A model generated the notes under the pieces. The model was not told where the DNA came from. It did no database searches and saw nothing but the letters and a program-made list of their open reading frames with translations. A stretch of DNA of 23,497 bases from a virus. Positions 5,526-12,467 of this stretch are shown here, piece by piece. Each line of letters begins with the position of its first letter. Positions within the stretch are counted from its first letter, which is position 1. The stretch spans positions 1-23,497 of the IMG/VR virus record IMGVR_UViG_3300043466_000493; one strand, 5' to 3'. The position numbers were made by a program, and so were the translations under genes.

Positions 5526-6372
5526 TGTATTGCGTATCGACGAAAATTCGTACGAGTGGTTTAAGTATCCAGGAGGCGAACTTCAGGTTCGCCTCAAACC
5601 CGAAACTATCAAAGCATTGACTTCGTGTTTTGGTGTTGTCTTAATTCATCGAATTAAGAATTCCGATGATGTAATGAAGTTGCTTCTGTTGCAAGATGCA
5701 ATCAACGATATTACTTTGTCTATGCCATCCAATAATATTGCTGTTGTGATTCCTTATCTTCCATATTCAAGAGCCGATCGTCGCTTCGTAGAAGGAGATT
5801 GTCTCGGTAAGAAAGTTTTCTTGAATATCATTACCTGCGTCTGGCCATATGCAAAAATCTATACTTTAGATTGTCATTCTAACAGGTTTGATTATGAGTA
5901 TAAAGATATTCCGATTAATAAGATTATTCAAGAAATTCTTGTAACTGATCCTGAAGCAAATATTATCTTTCCGGATGAAGGTGCGAAGAATAGATATGCT
6001 GATATGCTTTCCGATAATCATCCGAAATATTACTGCAAAAAGAAACGTGATCCTGTTACTGGCAGATTTCTTGGTTTCGAAGTTCCAGCAATCAAAGACA
6101 CGACACGAAATTCTTATATCATCGACGATATCTGTGATGGTGGTGGAACTTTCTTGGGTATTGCTGAAAAGTTGCAGATCCCAAATCTTCGGTTGTTTGT
6201 GACACACGGAATCTTCTCGAAAGGATTCGATGATCTATCGAAATACTTTGATAAGATCTACACAACAAATTCTTTCACAGAGTCTGGTATTTCTGATAAT
6301 GTCGAAGTTATTGACGTTATTGATTGGATGGCTGAAATTGCGAAAGAAGAATTGGATAGTTTATATGTTTAA
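5512..6372 (+). CDS. prs: Ribose-phosphate pyrophosphokinase-like (Prs or ADPR-PP synthetase)
   Basis: This 286-aa enzyme is somewhat shorter than bacterial Prs (about 315 aa). It transfers pyrophosphate from ATP to the C1 hydroxyl of a ribose phosphate. Visible motifs: YLPYSRADRRF near residues 82-92 (ATP-binding region, cf. YARQDR), LDCHSNRFDYEYKDIP near 119-134, and the PRPP loop IIDDICDGGGT at 203-213. The loop KKKRDPVTGRFLGFE near 177-190 corresponds to the catalytic flexible loop and differs from the usual KRR-type loop. Start GTG 5512 is chosen because AAGGAG lies 7 nt upstream. It overlaps the NAMPT-like gene by 14 bp and has its own internal promoter. In NARP1 phages the homologue (Adps) acts on ADP-ribose, which is a live alternative here. 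Confidence 0.88.
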   Translation: MSNRNVLRIDENSYEWFKYPGGELQVRLKPETIKALTSCFGVVLIHRIKNSDDVMKLLLLQDAINDITLSMPSNNIAVVIPYLPYSRADRRFVEGDCLGKKVFLNIITCVWPYAKIYTLDCHSNRFDYEYKDIPINKIIQEILVTDPEANIIFPDEGAKNRYADMLSDNHPKYYCKKKRDPVTGRFLGFEVPAIKDTTRNSYIIDDICDGGGTFLGIAEKLQIPNLRLFVTHGIFSKGFDDLSKYFDKIYTTNSFTESGISDNVEVIDVIDWMAEIAKEELDSLYV

Positions 6373-6868
6373 TGTAATCAAACCTCCAACTAAGTTGACT
6401 GCAAAGCACCTTGAAAATATCACCATCTTTCTTGGTGGATCTATTGAGATGGGTATCGCTGATAATTGGCAAGACCGTGTAATCCAACATCTATCTCTTC
6501 ATGAAGATGTTGTTGTTATGAATCCCCGTCGTGATGACTGGGATTCATCCTGGAGGCAGCATCCGGATGATCCAAGATTTCACGAACAAGTGATGTGGGA
6601 ATTGCGGTGTCAAGAAAATTCAGATATTAACTGTTATTATTTTGATCCGAATACTAAATCTCCTATTACTCTATTGGAACTTGGAATATTTGGAAGTAGA
6701 TCTGGCCGAAAGGTAATCGTTTATTGTACAGAAAATTTCTGGAGATATGGTAATGTCAAAATCGTGTGTGATTTTCTGAATATTAAGATCGTCGATAATT
6801 GGTTCGAATTCTTGAAAGAGATTGACGACTCGATCTACCGAACAAAATTAAAATATTTTAATTTTTGA
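6365..6868 (+). CDS. Nucleoside 2-deoxyribosyltransferase-like protein
   Basis: The 167-aa protein has the features of the phage/bacterial 2-deoxyribosyltransferase-like family (PF15891 type). A Rossmann-like start IFLGGSIEMG lies at 21-30, followed by DNWQ. NPRRDDWD is at 53-60. QVMWEL is at 75-80, and SPITLLELG at 99-107 holds the probable catalytic Glu105. ATG 6365 overlaps the prs stop by 8 bp, so the genes are co-translated. Family members cleave N-glycosidic bonds of deoxynucleosides or related nucleotides; in this setting it could process nicotinamide or nucleotide intermediates or salvage bases. The substrate cannot be told from sequence. Confidence 0.8.
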   Translation: MFNVIKPPTKLTAKHLENITIFLGGSIEMGIADNWQDRVIQHLSLHEDVVVMNPRRDDWDSSWRQHPDDPRFHEQVMWELRCQENSDINCYYFDPNTKSPITLLELGIFGSRSGRKVIVYCTENFWRYGNVKIVCDFLNIKIVDNWFEFLKEIDDSIYRTKLKYFNF

Positions 6869-6873
6869 TGAGC

Positions 6874-6902
6874 TTGACTTTACCCGTCGGATACGGTATA
6901 CT
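6874..6902 (+). promoter_or_regulatory. Sigma70-type promoter giving a predicted leaderless deaminase mRNA
   Basis: TTGACT (6874-6879), 17 bp, TATACT (6897-6902). A start 7 nt downstream of the -10 falls on the A of ATG 6909. The hexamers are identical to those of the promoter at 5445-5473. Confidence 0.75.
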
Positions 6903-6908
6903 TAATGT

Positions 6909-7328
6909 ATGGAATCTGAGCTGAAGATCTCTAGAGTCTTTTCTCTCCTCAAACAAATAGCGATAGCTAATCCGAAAGTTTCTGGCGCTAAACTTGCTGC
7001 CGCTATTGTTTACAAAAACAAGATAGTTTCGGTTGGAGTAAATTCTATGAAATCATCTCCACTCCAAGCTAAATATGCAACAAACAAAGATCTGTCTATC
7101 TATCTACACGCAGAGATATCTGCAATTAAGAATGCATTGAGACAAATAGATGTAGAAGATTTCAAGAAAGTTAGTCTATATGTTTGTCGTGTTAAGTATG
7201 ATATTTTGACTAATAGTATAGTCTATGGGTTGGCGAAACCTTGTTCTGGTTGTATGCGGGCAATATTTGAATTTGATATCAAGAAAGTATATTATACTCT
7301 TGAAACAGAAGGTTGGGATCAATTGTGA
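6909..7328 (+). CDS. Zinc-dependent cytidine/dCMP-type deaminase
   Basis: This 139-aa protein has the CDA-fold zinc signature: HAE at residues 67-69 (zinc ligand His and catalytic Glu) and PCSGC at 111-115 (Cys112 and Cys115 as ligands). The N-terminus GAKLAAAIVYKNKIVSVGVNS fits the deaminase first strands. Length and a single domain fit a nucleoside or nucleotide deaminase; T4 Cd is larger (about 190 aa) with an extra zinc site, so this is not a close copy of it. There is no ribosome site before ATG 6909, and the promoter spacing predicts a leaderless transcript. Its stop overlaps the next start (GTGA). Confidence 0.85.
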   Translation: MESELKISRVFSLLKQIAIANPKVSGAKLAAAIVYKNKIVSVGVNSMKSSPLQAKYATNKDLSIYLHAEISAIKNALRQIDVEDFKKVSLYVCRVKYDILTNSIVYGLAKPCSGCMRAIFEFDIKKVYYTLETEGWDQL

Positions 7329-8239
7329 TTTATCCTGGATATTGTTGCATTAATCTTACTCTCCAGAAATCATTAGGACTTACTTCTAATAGAACCATGC
7401 GCAAAGATACATTCCTCACAAAAGGAATAGATTATGCGTCGGATCTTATTGTTCAGAACGTGTCAGATCTACTCAGGATTGTAGATTGGAATGGCCAGAA
7501 TAAGATTAAGAATTTCCGCATGTCTTCCGAGATGTTTCCTTGGGCTTCAGAATATGTATTCGAAGATCTTCCTGATTGGTCGAAAATTAAAAGCATCCTA
7601 CAAGATATTGGGTCTTTGGCAAAATATTATGATATGAGATTATCATTTCATCCTGGTCCATTTGTTAAGTTGGGATCGATGAAAGAGAATGTTGTTCTAA
7701 ATTCGATCAAAGATTTAGAGATTCACAATTCTATCATGAATCATATGGGTCTTGAGGCCAGTGAATTTTATCCAATTAATATCCATGTTGGAATGTCTTA
7801 TTCCGAAGAGACTTCCGATCGATTCTGTGCAAACTTTGGAAGATTATCTGATAGTATGAAGAAGAGACTTGTTGTGGAGAATGATGATAAACAATCGTCA
7901 TATTCTACATCTCATCTATTCTTGGATATTCACTCGAAGATTGGAATTCCTCTGACGTTTGACTTCTTCCATCATTCGTTATATAATGGTAATGAATATG
8001 AATTAACTGAAGAAGAAGCATTCGATATGGCTTTCTCTACTTGGAAAGAGGTTCCTCTATTCCATTATTCAGAATCAAAAGCGATTCATGAAGGAATTGT
8101 ATGTAATCGAACTGCTCACTCTGATTATATTAATTCGCTTCCTGATGATTATGGAAAAGATTTCTATCTTGATCTAGAAACAAAAGCAAAAGATTTGGCT
8201 CTAATGAAAATTCTTAAGGAGAGTAATTATGCTAGTTAA
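7325..8239 (+). CDS. uvdE: UV damage endonuclease (UvdE/UVDE family)
   Basis: At 304 aa it falls in the usual UvdE catalytic size range. UvdE nicks DNA 5' to UV photoproducts and some abasic sites, starting an alternative excision repair. Metal-site motifs of the TIM-barrel fold are visible: IYPGYCCINLTL at the N-terminus, LSFHPGPFVKLGS near 104-116, NIHVGMSYSEE near 154, LVVENDDK near 183, PLTFDFFHHS near 215, and LFHYSES. GTG 7325 overlaps the preceding stop (GTGA); the ribosome site AGAAGG lies about 12 nt upstream. An in-frame TTG at 7313 is a less likely start. It is probably co-expressed with the deaminase. Confidence 0.88.
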   Translation: MIYPGYCCINLTLQKSLGLTSNRTMRKDTFLTKGIDYASDLIVQNVSDLLRIVDWNGQNKIKNFRMSSEMFPWASEYVFEDLPDWSKIKSILQDIGSLAKYYDMRLSFHPGPFVKLGSMKENVVLNSIKDLEIHNSIMNHMGLEASEFYPINIHVGMSYSEETSDRFCANFGRLSDSMKKRLVVENDDKQSSYSTSHLFLDIHSKIGIPLTFDFFHHSLYNGNEYELTEEEAFDMAFSTWKEVPLFHYSESKAIHEGIVCNRTAHSDYINSLPDDYGKDFYLDLETKAKDLALMKILKESNYAS

Positions 8240-8387
8240 GTTCTCTAATGATTGTTTTTCGATTTACACAACCGATAATCCTTCGGTTCGAATCAAGACT
8301 AATGAAGAATCTTTTGATGAGATCCTATCACTTTTCTTTGATACGACTCAAGAAAAGAAGAAGACCCGAAAGATTCGGTTTGAATAA
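8229..8387 (+). CDS. Small protein of unknown function (52 aa)
   Basis: It begins MLVKFSNDCFSIYTT and ends with a basic tail EKKKTRKIRFE. A perfect AAGGAG lies 7 nt before ATG 8229, and the start overlaps the UvdE stop by 11 bp, so it belongs to the same operon. The predicted shape is two short strands then a helix (EESFDEILSLFF). I do not recognise a family. Confidence 0.7.
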   Translation: MLVKFSNDCFSIYTTDNPSVRIKTNEESFDEILSLFFDTTQEKKKTRKIRFE

Positions 8388-8400
8388 TTAAGGAGAAATA

Positions 8401-9192
8401 ATGATTAAGAAAATTGCAGTTGTATTTAGTTTATGTTTGGTTCTAATGGGAACTTCTTGTACGAGAGTAAATGTTGAACCTGGACATGAAGCAGTTCTAA
8501 TCTATAAACCATGGTTGTTTGGTCATGGTGGTATTGACAAGGAACCAATTAAACCTGGTTCTGTTATCGTGGCTCTATCTACAGATTCTTATGATGTAGA
8601 TAAGAAGCCAATTAAATATGACGAGCCATTTGATGATATTATGCCCAAGGATAATAATCCAATTGATTATCATGCTTCCGTTCTTCTACAAATTACAGAT
8701 TCTGTTGCTCTAGTAGTGAATTTTGGGCCGGAATTCTATCAGAAGAATATTCAACGACCTTTCCAAACAATGAATCGTAATCAAGTTCGACAATATTCAA
8801 TGCCAGAATTGGCACTACAACAAGAGGTTGTAGAGAAAGTTGAACGAGAATTAGAAATTCAATTACAAGAATATGTAACCAAACATAAGATTCCTGTAAA
8901 AGTTTTAGATGTATCGCTTGGTAAGATTTCTCCACAAAAAGAAATTATTGCGGCATATAATGAAACGGGTGTTCAACAACAACGATCTAAGACTGAAACA
9001 CAAAGAGCTCTTGCTGAAGAGTCTCGTAAGTCGGCTGAGATTAAACGTGCTGAAGCAGATCGTGCATATCAGGATTCTAGAGGCTTAACTCCAGATCAAT
9101 ATCTTCGTATGTTACAAATCGAAGCTTGTTCTAAATCGAATTGCACTATGATTCTTGGTACAAATGCTGTTCCTCTAGTTAATGTGAAGTAA
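8401..9192 (+). CDS. SPFH/prohibitin-domain lipoprotein
   Basis: This 263-aa protein starts with a lipoprotein-type signal: basic MIKK, a hydrophobic core to residue 17, and Cys20 in GTSC (Gly at -3 is unusual for a lipobox). The body reads as an SPFH/PHB domain: VEPGHEAVLIYKPWLF (about 25-40), repeated beta strands to about 105, and VEKVERELEIQLQEYVTKHKIPVKVLDVSLGKISP (about 142-177). An Ala/Glu/Arg coiled coil (about 190-222) and the closing LGTNAVP are typical of prohibitins. SPFH proteins assemble ring-like membrane scaffolds and often control proteases. The strong AAGGAG is 7 nt before ATG. A ClpP-like protease is encoded nearby. A role in host membrane control or superinfection is inference. 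Confidence 0.85.
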   Translation: MIKKIAVVFSLCLVLMGTSCTRVNVEPGHEAVLIYKPWLFGHGGIDKEPIKPGSVIVALSTDSYDVDKKPIKYDEPFDDIMPKDNNPIDYHASVLLQITDSVALVVNFGPEFYQKNIQRPFQTMNRNQVRQYSMPELALQQEVVEKVERELEIQLQEYVTKHKIPVKVLDVSLGKISPQKEIIAAYNETGVQQQRSKTETQRALAEESRKSAEIKRAEADRAYQDSRGLTPDQYLRMLQIEACSKSNCTMILGTNAVPLVNVK

Positions 9193-9193
9193 C

Positions 9194-9358
9194 ATGACAA
9201 CATACAAGTGCTCATTTTATTGCGGTCAACAAAGATCCGTAATGATGAGGGATTATGAGGTGCAAGCCTCTAATCCCTTTGATGCTTCTAGGATTGTTGA
9301 GTCCTTATATTCATCTGATAAATATTTTCGTTGGAGTTCGATTCCTCAACCGAAATGA
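9194..9358 (+). CDS. Small protein of unknown function (54 aa)
   Basis: It reads MTTYKCSFYCGQQ and ends WSSIPQPK. It starts 1 nt after the SPFH gene stop, and its stop overlaps the next start as ATGA, so it is tightly packed between the two. Two cysteines near the N-terminus (C6, C10) could form a disulfide or part of a metal site. There is no good Shine-Dalgarno site, so translation would be coupled. No family is recognised. Confidence 0.55.
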   Translation: MTTYKCSFYCGQQRSVMMRDYEVQASNPFDASRIVESLYSSDKYFRWSSIPQPK

Positions 9359-9945
9359 GAACTAAAATGTCTAAAATCAAACCAAAGCCAGAGATTCCTC
9401 AGATGTATATCTCCTTCGAGGGAGCAGGTTATTATCTTCTCTCTGGCGAGATAAACATAGAATCTACATCTGATGCTATTCAGTATATTGTTGAGAGAAA
9501 TTCCAATTTCCAAGATCAAAAAGATCGAACAGAAATCAGGATGCTGATTAATTCAGTTGGTGGTGATCTTTGTTCTGGATTTGCCCTTATTGATATTATG
9601 AAAGGATCCGAGATTGATATCTCTACTTTTGGGTTAGGGACAATCGCTTCTGCTGGACTTGCAATTTTCATGGCTGGAAAGAAAGGAAAGAGATATATTA
9701 CACAGAATACTTCTATCCTTTCACATCAATTCTCTTGGGGTTCTTTTGGAAAAGAACATGAATTGTATGCAAGAAATAAAGAGTTTGAATTAACTACCCA
9801 GAGAATGCTTGCTCATTATAAGAAGTGTACAGGATTGAATGAAAAGAAGGTAAGAGAAATTCTTTTGCCGTCTCACGATGTGTGGCTTTCTGCCGAAGAA
9901 GCAGTAAGATATGGAATTGCCGATAAGATTGTAGAATGGTATTAA
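9355..9945 (+). CDS. ClpP-like serine protease
   Basis: The 196-aa protein has the ClpP fold with all triad positions. Ser99 sits in TIASAGLAIFMAG (ClpP nucleophile elbow), His124 in ILSHQFSWG, and Asp175 in HDVWLSAEEAVRYGIADKIV. INSVGGD at 65-71 matches the oxyanion-region INSPGG. No Clp-ATPase is encoded nearby. The start ATG 9355 overlaps the previous stop (ATGA); ATG 9367 is an alternative. It lies one small gene after the SPFH lipoprotein, recalling stomatin/NfeD pairs, where a ClpP-class protease partners an SPFH protein. It is unlikely to be the prohead protease because a gp21-type enzyme is present at 13657-14298. Confidence 0.88.
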   Translation: MRTKMSKIKPKPEIPQMYISFEGAGYYLLSGEINIESTSDAIQYIVERNSNFQDQKDRTEIRMLINSVGGDLCSGFALIDIMKGSEIDISTFGLGTIASAGLAIFMAGKKGKRYITQNTSILSHQFSWGSFGKEHELYARNKEFELTTQRMLAHYKKCTGLNEKKVREILLPSHDVWLSAEEAVRYGIADKIVEWY

Positions 9946-10199
9946 TCACCAGACATTGAATCGTTAAGATCTGAAATGATTGATGCAACCAAATCATTGA
10001 TCATTTCATTCTCTTCTTCGGAAGCATCCATCTTACCCATCAAAGCCATAACACCCATCTTAAAATGATCTGCTGCAGATAATTCGTTTTCAGGTGTTTC
10101 TTCATCGACATCAGTTACTTCTGTTTCGACTACTTCGGTCTCTTCAATTTCTTCATTAATAACTGTTAAATAAGCTTCTTTAAAATTTTCTAGGTTCAT
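9942..10199 (-). CDS. Small acidic protein with putative capsid-targeting N-terminus
   Basis: The 85-aa protein begins MNLENFKEAYLTVINEE, nearly the same as the N-terminus of the unrelated gene at 15201-15593, and then becomes very acidic (Glu/Asp/Val-rich to residue 40). I14-N15-E16 fits the I/L-x-E cleavage rule of T4 gp21-type proteases, so the first 16 residues may be a removable capsid-targeting peptide and the rest an internal head or core protein. That is inference. AGAGGA lies 6 nt before ATG, and a late-type octamer (10214-10221) precedes it. Its stop shares the palindrome TTAA with the stop of the convergent ClpP-like gene. Confidence 0.65.
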   Translation of the reverse strand: MNLENFKEAYLTVINEEIEETEVVETEVTDVDEETPENELSAADHFKMGVMALMGKMDASEEENEMINDLVASIISDLNDSMSGD

Positions 10200-10212
10200 A
10201 TATTCCTCTCAT

Positions 10213-11022
10213 CTATTTATTAATTTTAGGAATTCTACCAGGAAAGAATCCAGATGGAGGATTGTTAGGATGGATCCTAATTTGTTCTAAGGTAATGGGA
10301 TTATGGAACCATTTCTTTCCATAACTAGGATTATTTTCACCACTCTTGGCAGCAGACAGCTTCTTTAGTGTTTCTTCTGAACGATTACTATGCGTCTCTT
10401 TCATCTTCTGAATTGATTCTGGAGAATGTGTCTTTCCATAAAGAGGATGCTTTTCACCCTTTCTCATATCAGATAATTTCTTCTTAGTTTCATCAGAAGC
10501 AACAATACCAATATGATTTAAAGACATTTTTCGTTTAGATTCTTCAGAATGTTTCTTACCTGTATTTGCCAATGCAATTTTTCTTTTATGTTCTTCAGAC
10601 TTAGGAATTCCTTTATATTTTCCTTTTCTATTCTCAGACATCTTTCTTCTTGTTTCTTCTGAATGATTCTTACCGTGTAGGGGATTATCTTTTCCATTTA
10701 GAGCACGACCAAAATAACCATTTGTCACAGCCAATGATTCATTGAAATACATTGGTGATTTAACTACAGATAATTTTATTTGAAAGAACAATTCTTTCTC
10801 ATAAGCTTCTTCTCTGGTTTCATGTGTTGTAAGTATTTTTGTTTTGAATAGGTGAGGATTAGATATTAATTCTTGTTTATAGATATCTTTATATTTCTTA
10901 GAAGACACGGTTCCATGATAACCTTTGTTAATTCTATTAACAGAAGTTGAACCAATATAATATAGAGGGAGTTTGTTACCTTTGTAGATTGTAAGGTATG
11001 TACAATAAATATTATTAGGCAT
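10213..11022 (-). CDS. GIY-YIG homing endonuclease with NUMOD3 repeats
   Basis: The 269-aa free-standing endonuclease resembles the Seg family of T4. The GIY-YIG core is at the N-terminus: YCTYLTIY near 6-13, YYIGSTS near 21-27, an Arg at about 30, and ETREEAYEKEL near 89. From about 113 onward there are tandem NUMOD3-like DNA-binding modules, each with NPLHGK or a related turn plus HSEETRRKMSE-type helices, about five in all. It lies immediately downstream of the major capsid gene and its terminator, a classic place for such genes, and not inside an intron. The start ATG 11022 has AAGGA 10 nt upstream. Confidence 0.92.
   Translation of the reverse strand: MPNNIYCTYLTIYKGNKLPLYYIGSTSVNRINKGYHGTVSSKKYKDIYKQELISNPHLFKTKILTTHETREEAYEKELFFQIKLSVVKSPMYFNESLAVTNGYFGRALNGKDNPLHGKNHSEETRRKMSENRKGKYKGIPKSEEHKRKIALANTGKKHSEESKRKMSLNHIGIVASDETKKKLSDMRKGEKHPLYGKTHSPESIQKMKETHSNRSEETLKKLSAAKSGENNPSYGKKWFHNPITLEQIRIHPNNPPSGFFPGRIPKINK
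10214..10221 (-). promoter_or_regulatory. Late-type promoter octamer AATAAATA
   Basis: One mismatch from the T4 late consensus TATAAATA, 14 bp before the start codon of the 85-aa gene. That spacing to the ATG is close, so initiation would give a very short leader. Confidence 0.4.
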
Positions 11023-11116
11023 ATGCTAATTGTCCTTAGTATGTGTTTAGAGGGTATTGGATGTTAGTTGCATCTAGTATCCTCATTCTTATTTAGTAAA
11101 ATACAAATTTCGAGAC

Positions 11117-11143
11117 AAAAAAAGGGAACCCGAAGGTTCCCTT
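11117..11143 (-). terminator. Rho-independent terminator of the major capsid gene
   Basis: On the minus strand, stem AAGGGAACC, tetraloop TTCG, stem GGTTCCCTT, followed by a run of T. It lies 21 nt after the capsid gene stop. Confidence 0.95.
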
Positions 11144-11164
11144 AGTTTATTGCTATCCTCTAAT

Positions 11165-12424
11165 TTAGAGAATATTTTTAATTTTGACGAGTCTATAATA
11201 ATCGTTGGAAGCTGCACCTAGAGTGTTTCCGTCGCCAGATAGTGGGTTTGCGACCATGCCGTAGCGGGTCTTGAAACCTATTTTTGGCTGGAATGTATCT
11301 GGATCAACTGCCTTGACCATTTGTAATGGAACGTATGGGCAGTAGAATAAACCAGCGTCATAAGCGTTAGATCCCTTGTACCCAACAACCATGACGTCAG
11401 AGAATGTTACGCCAGAACCTACTGCGAAGTATGGATCAACATAGACCTTGTACTTGCCGTTTAGAACACCAGCAAATGTATTACCAGTATCGTCGACGTT
11501 TAGATCAGTAGATAGAGCTGGAGTATAATCTAGCTTGCCTGCCATTGCTAGAGCAGATGCTACGTCAGAAGAGCAGATAATGATATTACCCTTTCCTCTA
11601 CGAGTTGCCTTTGCAATTTGGTTTGCTTCTCTTTCAGCATGGAACATTAGACCCTTGAATCTTTCAACTGACCAACGTCCGTCAGAATCTGTATCAAGAT
11701 CGAAATAACCTGCTGTAGTTGTACCAGAAGATGCACCAGACTTTGCAATCTTGTATAGAGTTCTGATAACTTCACGGTTGATTTCTGCCATGATTTCAGT
11801 TGATAGGATGTTAGATAGCTCAGATTCTGCATCTAGATTGTGCATAGCCTTTAGGTCTTGTGCCAATTCTAGAGAGTATTCTGCCTTTAGAGCACGAGTC
11901 TTTGCAGTAACTGTTACCTTCTCGATAGAGAAACCCATGTTTAGTGGTGAGAAAGATTCGCCGTCTGCAGTTGCCATACCAGTACCATAAGTAGATAGTG
12001 TATCTGAAGAAGTTCTAAAGATATTATCTTGGTGAGTACCAGTTCCAGAGAAGTCAGTATCTGCTTCATTGAATAGAGCTTCAGTTGAAGATAGAGGACC
12101 AGTTGCGCCTGAACCATACTTTGACTTCATTGCGAAGATCAAACCTGTTGGCATGTTCATTGGCTGAACGCCGCAGATATCATAAGCCATTAGATTTGGC
12201 ATAGATCTACGAACTAGAGCAATTAGAATTGGATCAAACTTATCAACGTTTCCTGCAACGTTTGATGGAACACCAGATTCAGTGATGATCTTTCTTGATT
12301 CTGCTAGAGCCTTTTCTTGGTTTTCTAAAAGAACTGCAGTTACTTGCTTTCTGTAAGCGTCCTTAATTGGAGCAGCTTCTGGGTGTTCCAGAATCGCTTT
12401 CCATTTGTTTTGTAGATTAGACAT
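11165..12424 (-). CDS. 23: Major capsid protein (gp23 family)
   Basis: The 419-aa protein has the gp23 layout. It has an N-terminal NKWKAILEHPE (cf. LLNKWKPLLEG in T4) and VLLENQEKA, a probable gp21 processing site after I47-T48-E49 (T4 cleaves at LTE), then RRSMPNLMAYDICGVQPMNMPTGLIFAMKSKYG, the most conserved gp23 segment. The C-terminus FKTRYGMVANPL is also typical. It is shorter than T4 gp23 (521 aa), as in many distant T4 relatives. A TATAAATA late octamer, an AAGGAG ribosome site and a terminator make it an independent high-expression unit downstream of the scaffold gene. Confidence 0.97.
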   Translation of the reverse strand: MSNLQNKWKAILEHPEAAPIKDAYRKQVTAVLLENQEKALAESRKIITESGVPSNVAGNVDKFDPILIALVRRSMPNLMAYDICGVQPMNMPTGLIFAMKSKYGSGATGPLSSTEALFNEADTDFSGTGTHQDNIFRTSSDTLSTYGTGMATADGESFSPLNMGFSIEKVTVTAKTRALKAEYSLELAQDLKAMHNLDAESELSNILSTEIMAEINREVIRTLYKIAKSGASSGTTTAGYFDLDTDSDGRWSVERFKGLMFHAEREANQIAKATRRGKGNIIICSSDVASALAMAGKLDYTPALSTDLNVDDTGNTFAGVLNGKYKVYVDPYFAVGSGVTFSDVMVVGYKGSNAYDAGLFYCPYVPLQMVKAVDPDTFQPKIGFKTRYGMVANPLSGDGNTLGAASNDYYRLVKIKNIL

Positions 12425-12454
12425 ATTTCTCCTTAAGAAATAAATTTATAATAG

Positions 12455-12462
12455 TATTTATA
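12455..12462 (-). promoter_or_regulatory. Late promoter of the major capsid gene (TATAAATA)
   Basis: Exact T4 late consensus on the minus strand, 30 bp upstream of the capsid ATG, followed by the AAGGAG ribosome site. Confidence 0.75.
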
Positions 12463-12467
12463 AAAAA

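Noticed and set aside
6230-6364. N-terminal extension of the deoxyribosyltransferase-like protein
   Set aside because: It would overlap most of the prs 3' end and precede the conserved fold; ATG 6365 gives the family length.
7313-7324. TTG 7313 as the UvdE start
   Set aside because: It lies inside the deaminase gene, whereas GTG 7325 overlaps the stop as GTGA at a workable distance from AGAAGG.
9355-9945. ClpP-like protein as the prohead protease
   Set aside because: A full gp21-type S77 protease lies in the canonical position at 13657-14298, and the ClpP-like gene is in the early, opposite-strand block.
10213-11165. Self-splicing intron carrying the GIY-YIG gene in the capsid gene
   Set aside because: The capsid gene is complete and followed by its own terminator; the endonuclease is free-standing.
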